This document shows positions 45,505 to 53,280 of a DNA stretch of 64,000 nt, one piece after another; position 1 is the first letter of the stretch; each line of letters begins with the position of its first letter. Position numbers and translations under genes: made by a program. The notes beneath the pieces are model-generated. The model ran no database searches. It was not told the origin of the DNA and saw nothing but the letters and a program-made list of their open reading frames with translations. The DNA lies in NCBI GenBank assembly GCA_963840785.1, contig CAWJAF010000007.1, forward strand, positions 186,001 through 250,000, in the 5' to 3' direction. This stretch comes from JALYOK01 sp963840785. Lineage in GTDB: Bacteria; Pseudomonadota; Gammaproteobacteria; Burkholderiales; JALYOK01.

Positions 45505-46546
45505 ACCGCACATTTAGCCTTTGCATTTCTCTTGTCGCAATTGTTATCGTGCTCGCGGCTTGCAGCAAAGAACCGATTTATCGCCAGCAAAGTTACGTTT
45601 TCGGCACACTGGTTGAAGTCACGATTTGGGGCGAGAACGATGCGCGGGCGCAGGAACTCATCGGCAAAGTCCTGCGCGAATTTGATCGTCTGCATAAAGA
45701 ACTGCACGCGTGGCAGCCGAGCGAGCTGACCAAAGTGAATGACGCCATCGCCAAGGGCGAATCCGATCAACACTACACTGGAACTTGCGGCAATTTTGAA
45801 AGACGCTACAAAACTTTCTGCGCAATCGAACGGCGCGTTCAACCCAGTCCATCGGGAAATTGATCGCGCTGTGGGGATTTCAGAGCGATGAATTTAAGCC
45901 CGTGGTTCCCGACGCAGAAAAAATCAAAGCGCTGGTGAGTTCGAAGCCCAGCATGGCCGAACCTAAAAATTGACGGCACACGATCACGAGCAACAATCGC
46001 GATGTAAAAATCGATCTCGGTGGTTATGCTAAAGGTTATGCGCTTGATCGCGCCGTCGGGATTCTAAAAAAAGATGGCGTGCAGAACGCGCTGATCAATA
46101 TCGGCGGCAATATTATCGCACATCGGAGAGCGCGGCAATCGGCCATGGCGAGTTGGCATTCAACATCCGCGCAAGCCATCCGCGATTGCCGCGATGGATC
46201 TGTATGACGGCGAGGCAATCGGAACGTCCGGCGACTATCAACGCTATTTCGAAAAAGACGGCAAGCGCTATTGCCATGTCATCAATCCCGCAACAGGAAT
46301 GCCCGTTGAGAGCGTTCAGTCAGTCAGCGTTGTCGCCAAAAAAGGAGCTCAAGCGGGCGTGATATCGGACGTGGCATCGAAACCAATCTTCATTGCGGGC
46401 GTGGACAAATGGCGCGAAGCGGCGAGAACATGGGCATCGACTTGATACTGCGCGTGGATGAAAAAGGCGGCGTCGATCTGACGACGTTGATGTCGAAGCG
46501 ACTGACGTTCGACGATAAAAAACAGCTTATTCGCGAGACGCCGTAA
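45492..46546 (+). CDS. apbE: FAD:protein FMN transferase ApbE-like lipoprotein (several frameshifts)
   Basis: The product begins with a lipoprotein signal (LVAIVIVLAACSKE; lipobox LAAC). ApbE attaches FMN to Thr of partner flavoproteins such as NqrB/C or RnfD/G. The conserved parts appear in order: SYVFGTLVEVTIWG, FDRLHKELHAWQPSEL, INIGGN, GDYQRYFEKDGKRYCHVINPATGMPV and the tail TLMSKRLTFDDKK. At least four indels break the frame (near 45765, 45840, 45960-45980, 46130 and 46425). Continuity of all parts suggests error in the sequence. Flavoprotein partners are not in the window. Confidence 0.85.
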
Positions 46547-47157
46547 TTTTTAAAACGGTTATTGCGAGTTGCCTGTATCGGCGCTGCCGATGGACAATGA
46601 ACCGCTGGCGTTCTCATTTCCATCTCCACATGTCGATCCGAACGCAGTGAAGGATCTGCTTTTGCGGCGTAAAAAAGCAGATGCTCACTGCGTTCAGGAT
46701 GACATGTTTCGGCTCCTCGCGATGACAAGAGGCGCATTTTTGGAAATTTATTTAGCCTTGCTTGCAACGACGTTCGCAATTCTTCGCGTAATTCCGTTAA
46801 TGCGATTCTAGGCGTAGATTCCCGCTTTGCCGCCCCCCAAATCGGCGCAGGAAAATGTTTGTCGTCAACGAAGCGCGGAATCACATGCCAATGCAAATGC
46901 GGCGTCATGTTTCCAAGTGACGCGAGATTGATTTTGTCCGGCTTCATCAATTCGCGCAGCGATTCTTCGACGGCAAATACAACGGTCATAAAAAGCCCGC
47001 GATCGTCGGTCGATAAATCCGTCATCTCGCGCACATGGCCTTGCCAGATCACGCGACAAAAACCAGGGTAGTCCGGATCGTCGACGAGGACGACGCGGCA
47101 ACGTTCGTCTCGCCACAACACTTCGCCGCCGGTTTGATCGCAGAGTTCGCAGCTCAT
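46390..47157 (-). CDS. HIT family hydrolase, with a doubtful repeat-derived extension
   Basis: The N-terminal 140 residues are a clear histidine-triad protein: MSCELCDQTGGEVLWRDERCRVVLVDDPDYPGF with a Cys pair (ELCD), and the active motif HLHWHVI (HxHxH). HIT proteins hydrolyse nucleotide-conjugated phosphates. After about base 46735 the frame runs through a repetitive palindrome (46630-46706) and antisense to the apbE end, giving a tail without family support. The natural stop was probably lost by an indel near 46735. Start at 47157. Confidence 0.8.
   Translation of the reverse strand: MSCELCDQTGGEVLWRDERCRVVLVDDPDYPGFCRVIWQGHVREMTDLSTDDRGLFMTVVFAVEESLRELMKPDKINLASLGNMTPHLHWHVIPRFVDDKHFPAPIWGAAKRESTPRIALTELREELRTSLQARLNKFPKMRLLSSRGAETCHPERSEHLLFYAAKADPSLRSDRHVEMEMRTPAVHCPSAAPIQATRNNRFKNYGVSRISCFLSSNVSRFDINVVRSTPPFSSTRSIKSMPMFSPLRAICPRPQ
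46630..46726. repeat. Long palindromic intergenic repeat
   Basis: GAACGCAGTGA (46640) and ATCTGCTTTT pair with AAAAGCAGAT and TCACTGCGTTC (to 46695), with the flanks ATGTC/GACAT extending the arms to about 46630-46706. At 46711-46726 lies GGCTCCTCGCGATGAC, the exact reverse complement of part of the repeat at 47911. Elements of this sort are found between genes in many bacteria. Confidence 0.8.
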
Positions 47158-47191
47158 CGTTGAGAATCCGATTCTTCAATACCAGGGCGCT

Positions 47192-47232
47192 GGCCTATGA
47201 GGCAGTATCCATGCGGTTCTTCAGGGATCCGC
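47192..47232 (-). repeat. Hairpin-family element (copy with CCGCATGGATACTGCC loop)
   Basis: On the minus strand the loop reads GAACCGCATGGATACTGCCTC. The stem is weak (CCT/AGG). Nineteen bases (TATCCATGCGGTTCTTCAG) are identical to a copy at 51214-51232. It lies between the HIT gene and the GST gene. Confidence 0.6.
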
Positions 47233-47278
47233 TCGACATTGAAACGCGCGCGTATATGTGTAAGGTTGTTGTAAACGT

Positions 47279-47884
47279 TCATCGCGCTGTCATCGGAAAA
47301 AATTTCGGCTGCTGCGCGACGCGTTCGAGCCAACGACTCACGGCAGGATAGGCGGCGAGATCAAAGCCGCCGACATCGGCTTCGTGGGTGTACGCAAATA
47401 ACGCGATGTCGGCGATGGAATAGCGCTCATCGACAAAAAATGTACGTGTCATCAAATGTTGCTCCATTACACCGAGCGCCTGATTTCCACGTTCGAGTAA
47501 GCGCGGTAATTCCAACCGGCGCGCATGGTCTGCGGGAAGAAACTTGCAAATGAATCTTGCGACGGCGATGTAAGGCTCGTGGCTATATTGCTCGAAAAAC
47601 ATCCACTGCAACGCTTGAGCGCGCGCGAGCTTTCCGCTCGGCATCAACGCCGTGCCCTCGGCGATGTAGTGAAGAATCGCATTCGACTCCGCGAGAAAAA
47701 CGCCCGGCTCGATTTCCAACGTCGGCACTTTGCCATTGGGATTCATCGCCAAAAATTCTTTGGTGCGCGTTGAGCCCTGCATGATGTCGATCTCTGCCCA
47801 AGCATATGGCTTGCCGAGTTGTTCGAGCAGCAGTTTGATTTTGTAACAGTTGCCCGATGAGGACATGCCGTAAACCTTAAACAT
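47279..47884 (-). CDS. Glutathione S-transferase family protein
   Basis: The product (201-202 aa) has the N-terminal thioredoxin fold (KVYGMSSSGNCYKIKLLLEQLGKPYAW), cis-Pro in GKVPTLEIE and glutathione-binding FLAESNAILHYIAEG, followed by a helical C-terminal domain. Two adjacent ATG codons (47887, 47884) exist; the GGAAGGA ribosome site favours the second. Substrate not known. It stands alone among unrelated genes. Intact. Confidence 0.87.
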   Translation of the reverse strand: MFKVYGMSSSGNCYKIKLLLEQLGKPYAWAEIDIMQGSTRTKEFLAMNPNGKVPTLEIEPGVFLAESNAILHYIAEGTALMPSGKLARAQALQWMFFEQYSHEPYIAVARFICKFLPADHARRLELPRLLERGNQALGVMEQHLMTRTFFVDERYSIADIALFAYTHEADVGGFDLAAYPAVSRWLERVAQQPKFFPMTAR

Positions 47885-47910
47885 CATTTTCCTTCCGGCG
47901 CACTAGTTTC

Positions 47911-48018
47911 GTCATCGCGAGGAGCCGCAAGGCGACGCGGCGATCTTGCATTTTGTGTGCAAAAACAAGATTGCTTCGCAAAGTTTATCCCAAAGCGAAG
48001 CGTAGGACTCGCAATGAC
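47911..48018. repeat. Intergenic repeat with GTCATCGCGAG/CTCGCAATGAC ends
   Basis: Near-complementary ends GTCATCGCGAG (47911) and CTCGCAATGAC (48008-48018) bracket the gap between the GST and the AAA ATPase gene. The inner part has AAGATTGCTTCGCA and similar short repeats. Related sequences between genes are common in Proteobacteria. A matching 16-base end occurs at 46711. Confidence 0.75.
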
Positions 48019-48037
48019 AGAATTGAACGATCTAGCT

Positions 48038-49516
48038 TCAATGCGCCTTTACGGTGCGATCCGCCGCCCATTCGCGTAACGCCTGCATTTCTTCGGCGCG
48101 TACAACGGAAAGCGGTTTGGTGCGCTTGAGTTCCGCGCTAAGGTGAGCTGAAGCAAGCGGCATTTGTTGCGCATGCGCTTCGTATAACGACGCAACGACC
48201 GCTTGCTCGATCTCGGCGCCGGAAAATCCTTCGGACTGCAATGCAAGCGCCGCTAAATCAAATTCGGCAGGCTCGCGCTTTCGGCGTTTCAGATGAATGC
48301 GAAAGATCTCGCTGCGAGTGGCCTCGTCGGGCAGATCGACGAAAAATATTTCATCGAAGCGGCCTTTGCGCAACAATTCCGGCGGCAGGCTTTGTATGTT
48401 GTTCGCGGTGGCCACCAGAAACACGCGCTTCTTGCGTTCGCTCATCCACGTCAGCAGGGTGCCCAATACGCGGCGCGACACGCCGCCGTCGCTCGAGCCT
48501 TCGTCGGTGGACAATCCTTTCTCGATCTCGTCGATCCACAACACACAGGGCGCCATCGCGCCCGCCGTGTCCAGTGCTTCGCGAACGTTACGTTCCGTCT
48601 CGCCGTGAAATTTGTTGTACAGCGCACCGAAGTCCAAGCTTAGCAACGGCAAGCCCCACGTTCCGGCTAACGCTTTGGCCGCGAGACTTTTGCCGCCGCC
48701 TTGAACACCTAACAGCAAAACACCTTTGGGAATGTCGAGGCCGAGCGCACCAGCATCGCCCAAAAAAGCAGCACGCCGTAACTCCAGCCAGCGTTTAAAT
48801 TGTTGCTGGCCGCCGACGTCTTTGAAGCTGCCGGTATCGACTTCGAGCGCCAACACGCCTGCGCCAAGGGATTCGTGTTTGTGCTTCAGCACGCGCGCGA
48901 CGTCTTCCATCGTGATCGAGCCGTCGACTTCCATCGCTTGGCGAATCAAGCGCCGCGCATCGTCGTTGCTCATGCCTACCAGATGTTGGATCAATAGCTC
49001 GGCCGCCTCTTGGCTGCCGCTCAATCGCGCGCCTTCATTGCGGCCGGACCAGAGTTCCATTTCCTCTTTGAACAATTTGCGGATCTGATTTTGGTCGGGC
49101 AGTGAGAGCTTGAACGTTGCGCTCATGCGTTGCAATTCAGGCGGCAATTCAATTCGATTGCTGATGAACACTAACGTGCGCTCGCACTTGTGATACTCCA
49201 TCGCGATTTCACGAATCGCGCGCAGATTTACCGCGCTGTCGAGAAAAGGGTGGGCATCGAGCAAAACGTAAACGCCATTCTGCGGCGTCTTGTCGATATG
49301 GCGCAACGCCTCGGTGAAATCGTAGGTCTGTGCGACCGGCTCAGGTTTATTGTGTCGTTTTATGCCGTCCGTCACACTCCATTTGAACAGTGGCATTTCC
49401 TCCAGATTCGCGATGCGCTCGATCAGCGCGAGCACGCGCGGCTCCTCCGGCGTTTCGATAATCACCAACGGAAAACGTGATTTGAGAATGAGGGTTAGGT
49501 CGTGTTGGTCGTTCAT
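48038..49516 (-). CDS. Ycf46-like AAA+ ATPase
   Basis: The 492-aa product has an N-terminal region (LTLILKSRFPLVIIETPEEPRVLALIERI) followed by a weaker ATPase-like part, then a full AAA domain: Walker A GVQGGGKSLAAKAL, Walker B CVLWIDEIEKG, and the sensor/Arg segment RKGRFDEIFFVDLPDEATR. The layout fits Ycf46, a chloroplast/cyanobacterial family with many proteobacterial members, implicated in inorganic carbon use in cyanobacteria; its role here is unknown. Single gene, flanked by repeats and VapBC. Intact. Confidence 0.85.
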   Translation of the reverse strand: MNDQHDLTLILKSRFPLVIIETPEEPRVLALIERIANLEEMPLFKWSVTDGIKRHNKPEPVAQTYDFTEALRHIDKTPQNGVYVLLDAHPFLDSAVNLRAIREIAMEYHKCERTLVFISNRIELPPELQRMSATFKLSLPDQNQIRKLFKEEMELWSGRNEGARLSGSQEAAELLIQHLVGMSNDDARRLIRQAMEVDGSITMEDVARVLKHKHESLGAGVLALEVDTGSFKDVGGQQQFKRWLELRRAAFLGDAGALGLDIPKGVLLLGVQGGGKSLAAKALAGTWGLPLLSLDFGALYNKFHGETERNVREALDTAGAMAPCVLWIDEIEKGLSTDEGSSDGGVSRRVLGTLLTWMSERKKRVFLVATANNIQSLPPELLRKGRFDEIFFVDLPDEATRSEIFRIHLKRRKREPAEFDLAALALQSEGFSGAEIEQAVVASLYEAHAQQMPLASAHLSAELKRTKPLSVVRAEEMQALREWAADRTVKAH

Positions 49517-49578
49517 GGCAACACTAGGGATTGTCCACCAAAGACTCTTATTATGCGAAGGCCGGCATGCAATTTAAC

Positions 49579-50011
49579 TCAGATGAGTTCTAATGATGCC
49601 GCGCCATCCGGGACGGCATCAGGCGCTAATCTACGGTCCATGGTCGCGAGTCGTCCCTTGTGCGCTCGCGCGAGCGGCAAGCAGATAACTATCTGTCACT
49701 CTTGAGTGGTTGGAAAGGTGACCAACCTCGACACGGGCGCTATCGTCAACGCTGATGTTGTCGGGCCAAAAATGATGTCCCGGCAGCTCGCGAAATGCAG
49801 CGAGCAATTTCGCGACGACGCTCGGCGGGCCTGGTGTATTCGGATATTTCGGGTGGCCGACGATTCTCAAGAGGCCGTTCTCCGTGATTGGGCAGGTCGC
49901 GAAGTTGCGCTTGCCGACGCGGGAAAACCACGCGTGTGCGTCATCATGTTGTACGTGTGCGGGGTCGGCAAGCGCAATCAAAACGTTAACGTCTAGCAGA
50001 AACGTCGTCAC
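49579..50011 (-). CDS. vapC: VapC-type PIN ribonuclease toxin (one frameshift)
   Basis: The PIN acids are present: FLLDVNVLIALADP (Asp), ITENGLLRI (Glu), and VTDSYLLAARA (Asp). An extra base near 49670-49680 breaks the C-terminus; the other frame adds AHKGRLATMDRRLAPDAVPDG, the usual VapC ending, and stops at 49579-49581. Its antitoxin gene ends two bases upstream. VapC toxins usually cleave initiator tRNA or the sarcin-ricin loop; the target is not known here. Confidence 0.87.
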
Positions 50012-50013
50012 GC

Positions 50014-50241
50014 CTACTCGTCGCGCAGTTGGTTGACCAATTCGAGTGTCACGGGAGCGCTGCCCTTTCGCGCCGGCAAAAGTGGTATGCCATTGCGAAC
50101 TTGGCGCGCGCTGCGAGCGACTGGATTGAGCCCTTGGCGCGCCAACATGGAAATGACTTCGCCGATACTTTTGCTTTCGCGCTCCGCGAGATGCTTGGCG
50201 GCGGCCAGAACATCATCATCAATCGCCAATGTTGTTCTCAT
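50014..50241 (-). CDS. vapB: VapB-type antitoxin
   Basis: The 75-aa product starts MRTTLAIDDDVLAAAKHLAERESKSIGEVISMLARQGL, a ribbon-helix-helix antitoxin of the DUF2191/VapB group. Its C-terminal part (GIPLLPARKGSAPVTLELVNQL) reads like a toxin-binding tail. A perfect palindrome lies 23 bases upstream of the ATG. Intact. Confidence 0.88.
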   Translation of the reverse strand: MRTTLAIDDDVLAAAKHLAERESKSIGEVISMLARQGLNPVARSARQVRNGIPLLPARKGSAPVTLELVNQLRDE

Positions 50242-50263
50242 GGGATTCTCCGTCGAGGATGTT

Positions 50264-50278
50264 TGATGCTAAGCATCA
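50264..50278. promoter_or_regulatory. Perfect palindrome upstream of vapB: likely operator
   Basis: TGATGCT-A-AGCATCA (50264-50278) is an exact inverted repeat 23 bases upstream of the vapB start. VapB antitoxins repress their own promoter at such sites. Confidence 0.68.
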
Positions 50279-50313
50279 TACATCACGCAGCAGATATTGT
50301 CGATGCGGTTTTC

Positions 50314-51162
50314 TCACGGCAAATCGCGCGCAACGCGAAATCCCACCATATAGCTCGAGTAACTCGCGGGCCAGGGATGACGAAAAGCCGATCTCACCCA
50401 AGTCGGCCCATGCCACCACGAGCCGCCGCGCGTGACACGCTTCTCACAATCGTTCACCGTTGCCGCCGAACCATCCGCAGGCGCGTCTTTGTAGGGGCCA
50501 TTGCAATCTTCCACCCACTCCGCCACGTTGCCGAGCATGTCGTGAAGGCCGAACGCATTGGCTTTAAACGTTCCCACCGGCGCGGTGTAGACGAAACCAT
50601 CCTCGCACGGGTGCTCAAGCCAGACAAAGTCAGGCCGCTTCGTTCTGCTCGTTTGATCGTGTACGTTGGCATTGAGGCAGCCCGCCGGTAATCCGAACCC
50701 GTCTTCGAAACTGCCCCAATACCAGGCGGTCACCGTCCCGCCACGCGCCGCATACTCCCACTCCGATTCCGAAAGGAGACGGTATTGCTTCGCCGTTTTC
50801 TTGGATAGCCACGCCGCATACGCCTTCGCCGCAGCATAGTCGACGTTGATCACCGGCCGTTTGCCGCGCCCCCACTCTTCGTCATCCGCTTTCTTGCAAG
50901 CACCGTCCGCGACACAGGCGTCCCATTGATCAAACGTCACCTCGAACTTCCCGACCGCGAATGACTTAGCGATTTTTACGAGATGCAAAGGCTTCTCGTC
51001 CGGCAGTGAGCTTTCCTTGTCCGGCGAGCCCATCATGAATTGGCCCGCGGGTACGACAACCATCTCGGGACATGCGTCGCAGTCTTTGAGTTCATCAAAG
51101 GCGTGGCTGGGTGTGATGGTGAACAAGATAGTCGTTAACGCGATTGCGATTCTTATTGTCAC
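50314..51162 (-). CDS. SUMF1/formylglycine-generating-enzyme-like exported protein
   Basis: The 282-aa product has a signal peptide (IAIALTTILFTITPSHA) and a full FGE-sulfatase (SUMF1) fold: MVVVPAGQFMMGSPDKE, EVTFDQWDACVADGAC, YRLLSESEWEYAARGG, FGLHDMLGNVAEWVEDC and RGGSWWHGPTWVRSAFRHP. Many bacterial members are not formylglycine enzymes but bind ligands or modify other proteins; the Cys pair of true FGE is not evident here. No sulfatase in the window. Periplasmic localisation inferred. Confidence 0.87.
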   Translation of the reverse strand: MTIRIAIALTTILFTITPSHAFDELKDCDACPEMVVVPAGQFMMGSPDKESSLPDEKPLHLVKIAKSFAVGKFEVTFDQWDACVADGACKKADDEEWGRGKRPVINVDYAAAKAYAAWLSKKTAKQYRLLSESEWEYAARGGTVTAWYWGSFEDGFGLPAGCLNANVHDQTSRTKRPDFVWLEHPCEDGFVYTAPVGTFKANAFGLHDMLGNVAEWVEDCNGPYKDAPADGSAATVNDCEKRVTRGGSWWHGPTWVRSAFRHPWPASYSSYMVGFRVARDLP

Positions 51163-51875
51163 GGTTGAATGCTCCTTATGCGGATTAATTTTGGTACCTA
51201 TGCTGTGAAGTACTATCCATGCGGTTCTTCAGCCATGCCTTGCCAGAAGGCGCTTAGAATAAGCATGCGGCAGCAAACATAAAATGTAGGGTGCAATCCT
51301 TACCGGGTGGCGTGCACACGTAACATTCGGCGCTGGCTCAGGCCACATACGGAGCTTGATTGGCAGACCGCTGATGCCTTATAGGAGCTACTTGACGCCG
51401 ATAGGACTCAATACAACTGATATTGAACAGCTTCAAACATATCCACGAGTCTTTAACGTAAAGTCGACACCCTAAATAATATCCAATTACGTGCCGTAGC
51501 GGGATACAAATTGGAAGGCAATTCGTATCCCGTATGTTTTGTTAAACAAAACTCATGCGGCACCTTGAATTCTTACAAAATACCCGAATTTACTACGCCG
51601 AAATTACCGATCTCAATGCAACAATACGCGTATCGCGTCACGCATTTGCTCGTACGGCGTTTGAGGCATCGATCGGTGTGCCGAAAAAGTCGACCGCGGA
51701 TACATCGAAACATTGTCGACATTGGCGAGAAAGCGGTGACGAGTTGGCTGATGCTTTGCGAAATGCTTTGGGGCATTCGGCTAGAGACTGCGTAGATGCT
51801 TTGACCGTTAGGGTATGCCATTGCCACGAATCAAGCGGAGTGCGTGCCGTAAGGCCCCGCTGCGTCGGTCTGCGG
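51163..51875. other. Long intergenic region with a hairpin-family element, no clear gene
   Basis: At 51202-51233 the minus strand has the hairpin core AACCGCATGGATAGTACTTC with a GCTG/CAGC stem broken by a two-base bulge. An open frame 51555-51929 (+) and one at 51573-51827 (-) lack recognisable motifs or ribosome sites, and the former runs over the convergent downstream gene. Nothing else is recognised. Confidence 0.55.
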
Positions 51876-52214
51876 TTACTGCTTTTTCTTCGGCTTATTC
51901 AAGCACCCGCGCGGCGCGGCTCTGAGTAGGGTTTCGGCTTTTTTTGCGTCGCCCCAATGGATGAGATTCATTTTTTCGCCGGATGATTTCAGCGCGGCTT
52001 CGACTTCCGGGCCGCCGGCGATGTCGCCAACGATGGCATCATCGGTTTTGGGTTCTGCGCCGGAACGCCATTCGTAAAGGCCGAAGCCTTCGGCGTTTTC
52101 AACCAGCATGTAGCGGCAACTTATGTCGTACCAGGTGATTTTCGCTTCGTCCGCCATGGCTTGTGTTGCGGCCAATAGCGCGATGAAACAGGCGATCAGT
52201 TTATTCGTGGCCAT
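51876..52214 (-). CDS. Small exported protein of unknown function
   Basis: The 112-aa product has a signal peptide (LIACFIALLAATQAMA) and a short mature domain with two Cys (ISCRYMLVENAEGFGLYEW; RGCLNKP). No family recognised. It ends a leftward group of four genes with the cytochrome and PQQ dehydrogenase; the gap to the next gene is 15 bases, so co-transcription is likely. A periplasmic accessory role to the dehydrogenase is possible but unproven. Confidence 0.7.
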   Translation of the reverse strand: MATNKLIACFIALLAATQAMADEAKITWYDISCRYMLVENAEGFGLYEWRSGAEPKTDDAIVGDIAGGPEVEAALKSSGEKMNLIHWGDAKKAETLLRAAPRGCLNKPKKKQ

Positions 52215-52229
52215 GGTGTTTCCGATCCG

Positions 52230-52739
52230 TTAGTCGTCGTCTTTGCGTGTCGCGGGCGCGGGTTGGTTTTGCGCTTCTTCTTGCGCTAACAGTTCGAGGT
52301 TCGCCATATCGATCACGCAATAATCGGTGACTTCGCAAAACAGAACCACTTTGGCTTTTTCGCCGGTCCAGAAAAATTGCGGTACGCGTTTGTTTGGTTG
52401 CTCGGGTGTGCCATACAGCTCGAACATTTTTGCGGTGATGGCTTTTTTATGGCTCGCACCGAATAGCTGTAACGTTGAACCGCTAAAGCGGCCTTTGAAG
52501 TAACGATACGAAATTTTTTGAATTTCCGCTCCGCCCCAACTCATTTGGTCGGCTGGGCGGCGGTAAAATGCAACGTCGCCGCGCGATGACAGCGAAACAA
52601 GTTCTTTTTGGTGATCTTCGATCGGCGCGCCCCAGGTGATGCCGCGAAACTCCGTCGGCTCATTGGTCATCGCGCTCACGTTATTTGCGTAGGCGAAAGC
52701 GACGCCCAGCCCGATGGTCATTAGTGTTCGTGTTTTCAT
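52230..52739 (-). CDS. Exported protein of unknown function
   Basis: The 169-aa product has an N-terminal signal (LMTIGLGVAFAYANNVSA) and a mature part of about 145 aa: FRGITWGAPIEDHQKELVSL, then a Cys pair (LFCEVTDYC) and a charged tail. The FRGITWGAP pattern recalls small periplasmic proteins in which a start like FRGIxWG is common; role unknown. Lies between the small exported protein and the cytochrome c gene, same strand and short gaps. Confidence 0.72.
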   Translation of the reverse strand: MKTRTLMTIGLGVAFAYANNVSAMTNEPTEFRGITWGAPIEDHQKELVSLSSRGDVAFYRRPADQMSWGGAEIQKISYRYFKGRFSGSTLQLFGASHKKAITAKMFELYGTPEQPNKRVPQFFWTGEKAKVVLFCEVTDYCVIDMANLELLAQEEAQNQPAPATRKDDD

Positions 52740-52775
52740 AATTCGCCTAGAAGTTAAATCAACGGATACGCCGGT

Positions 52776-53192
52776 TTAGTTCTTGACGCCTTCTTTCCAG
52801 TTGGCGCCTTCCATTGCCAAGGTCTCGAGATAAGCGCCGATATTCAGAATGGTTTTATCATCGAGTACGCCTCCCCAGGCCGGCATATCTTTAATTTCAC
52901 GGCCGGCAGTTTGCACGCCTTCCTTCGTAATCTGGACATACTTTTTAAAGCCCTTGTTGAACTTGCGCAAGTCCGCCGGCGTTTTGGCGCTGCTTGCTCG
53001 TTCGCCTGCGCCATCCGCTTTACCGCCATGACACACGGAGCAGATCGCGCGATAGTCGGATTTACCGCTGCGAATAGCGGCGGCATCTCCGGAGAGTGGG
53101 TTCGCATCTGGAACATCTTCCGCGGTGGCCGATTGGCAAATAGGGAGCGCAAGAACAAAACCAAGCGCAATAGTGTTTACCAGGTGTCGCAT
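52776..53192 (-). CDS. Periplasmic cytochrome c, probable electron acceptor of the PQQ dehydrogenase
   Basis: The 138-aa product has a signal peptide (IALGFVLALPICQSATA) and one haem motif CSVCH (ICSVCHGGKADGAGERASS), with a probable axial Met in DMPAWGGVLDDK. Such small c cytochromes take electrons from quinoprotein alcohol dehydrogenases (MxaG, XoxG, PedF and similar). I choose the ATG at 53192 (MRHLVNTIALG); an open frame extends to 53234. It lies 88 bases after the dehydrogenase on the same strand. Confidence 0.9.
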   Translation of the reverse strand: MRHLVNTIALGFVLALPICQSATAEDVPDANPLSGDAAAIRSGKSDYRAICSVCHGGKADGAGERASSAKTPADLRKFNKGFKKYVQITKEGVQTAGREIKDMPAWGGVLDDKTILNIGAYLETLAMEGANWKEGVKN

Positions 53193-53280
53193 GTTATTTT
53201 CTTTCCCATCAGTATTCGAAGAAAGGGCGCACACTTTCGTGCGCGCCCTTATTTTACAACGTGTACTACTAGCTTACGGT

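Noticed and set aside
46569..46811. Small open frame on the plus strand (80 aa)
   Set aside because: It reads through the palindromic repeat and shows no ribosome site or protein-like features.
51555..51929. Possible 124-aa protein
   Set aside because: Composition is irregular with no motif or ribosome site, and the end overlaps the opposite gene at 51876; a shorter open frame on the other strand is equally unsupported.
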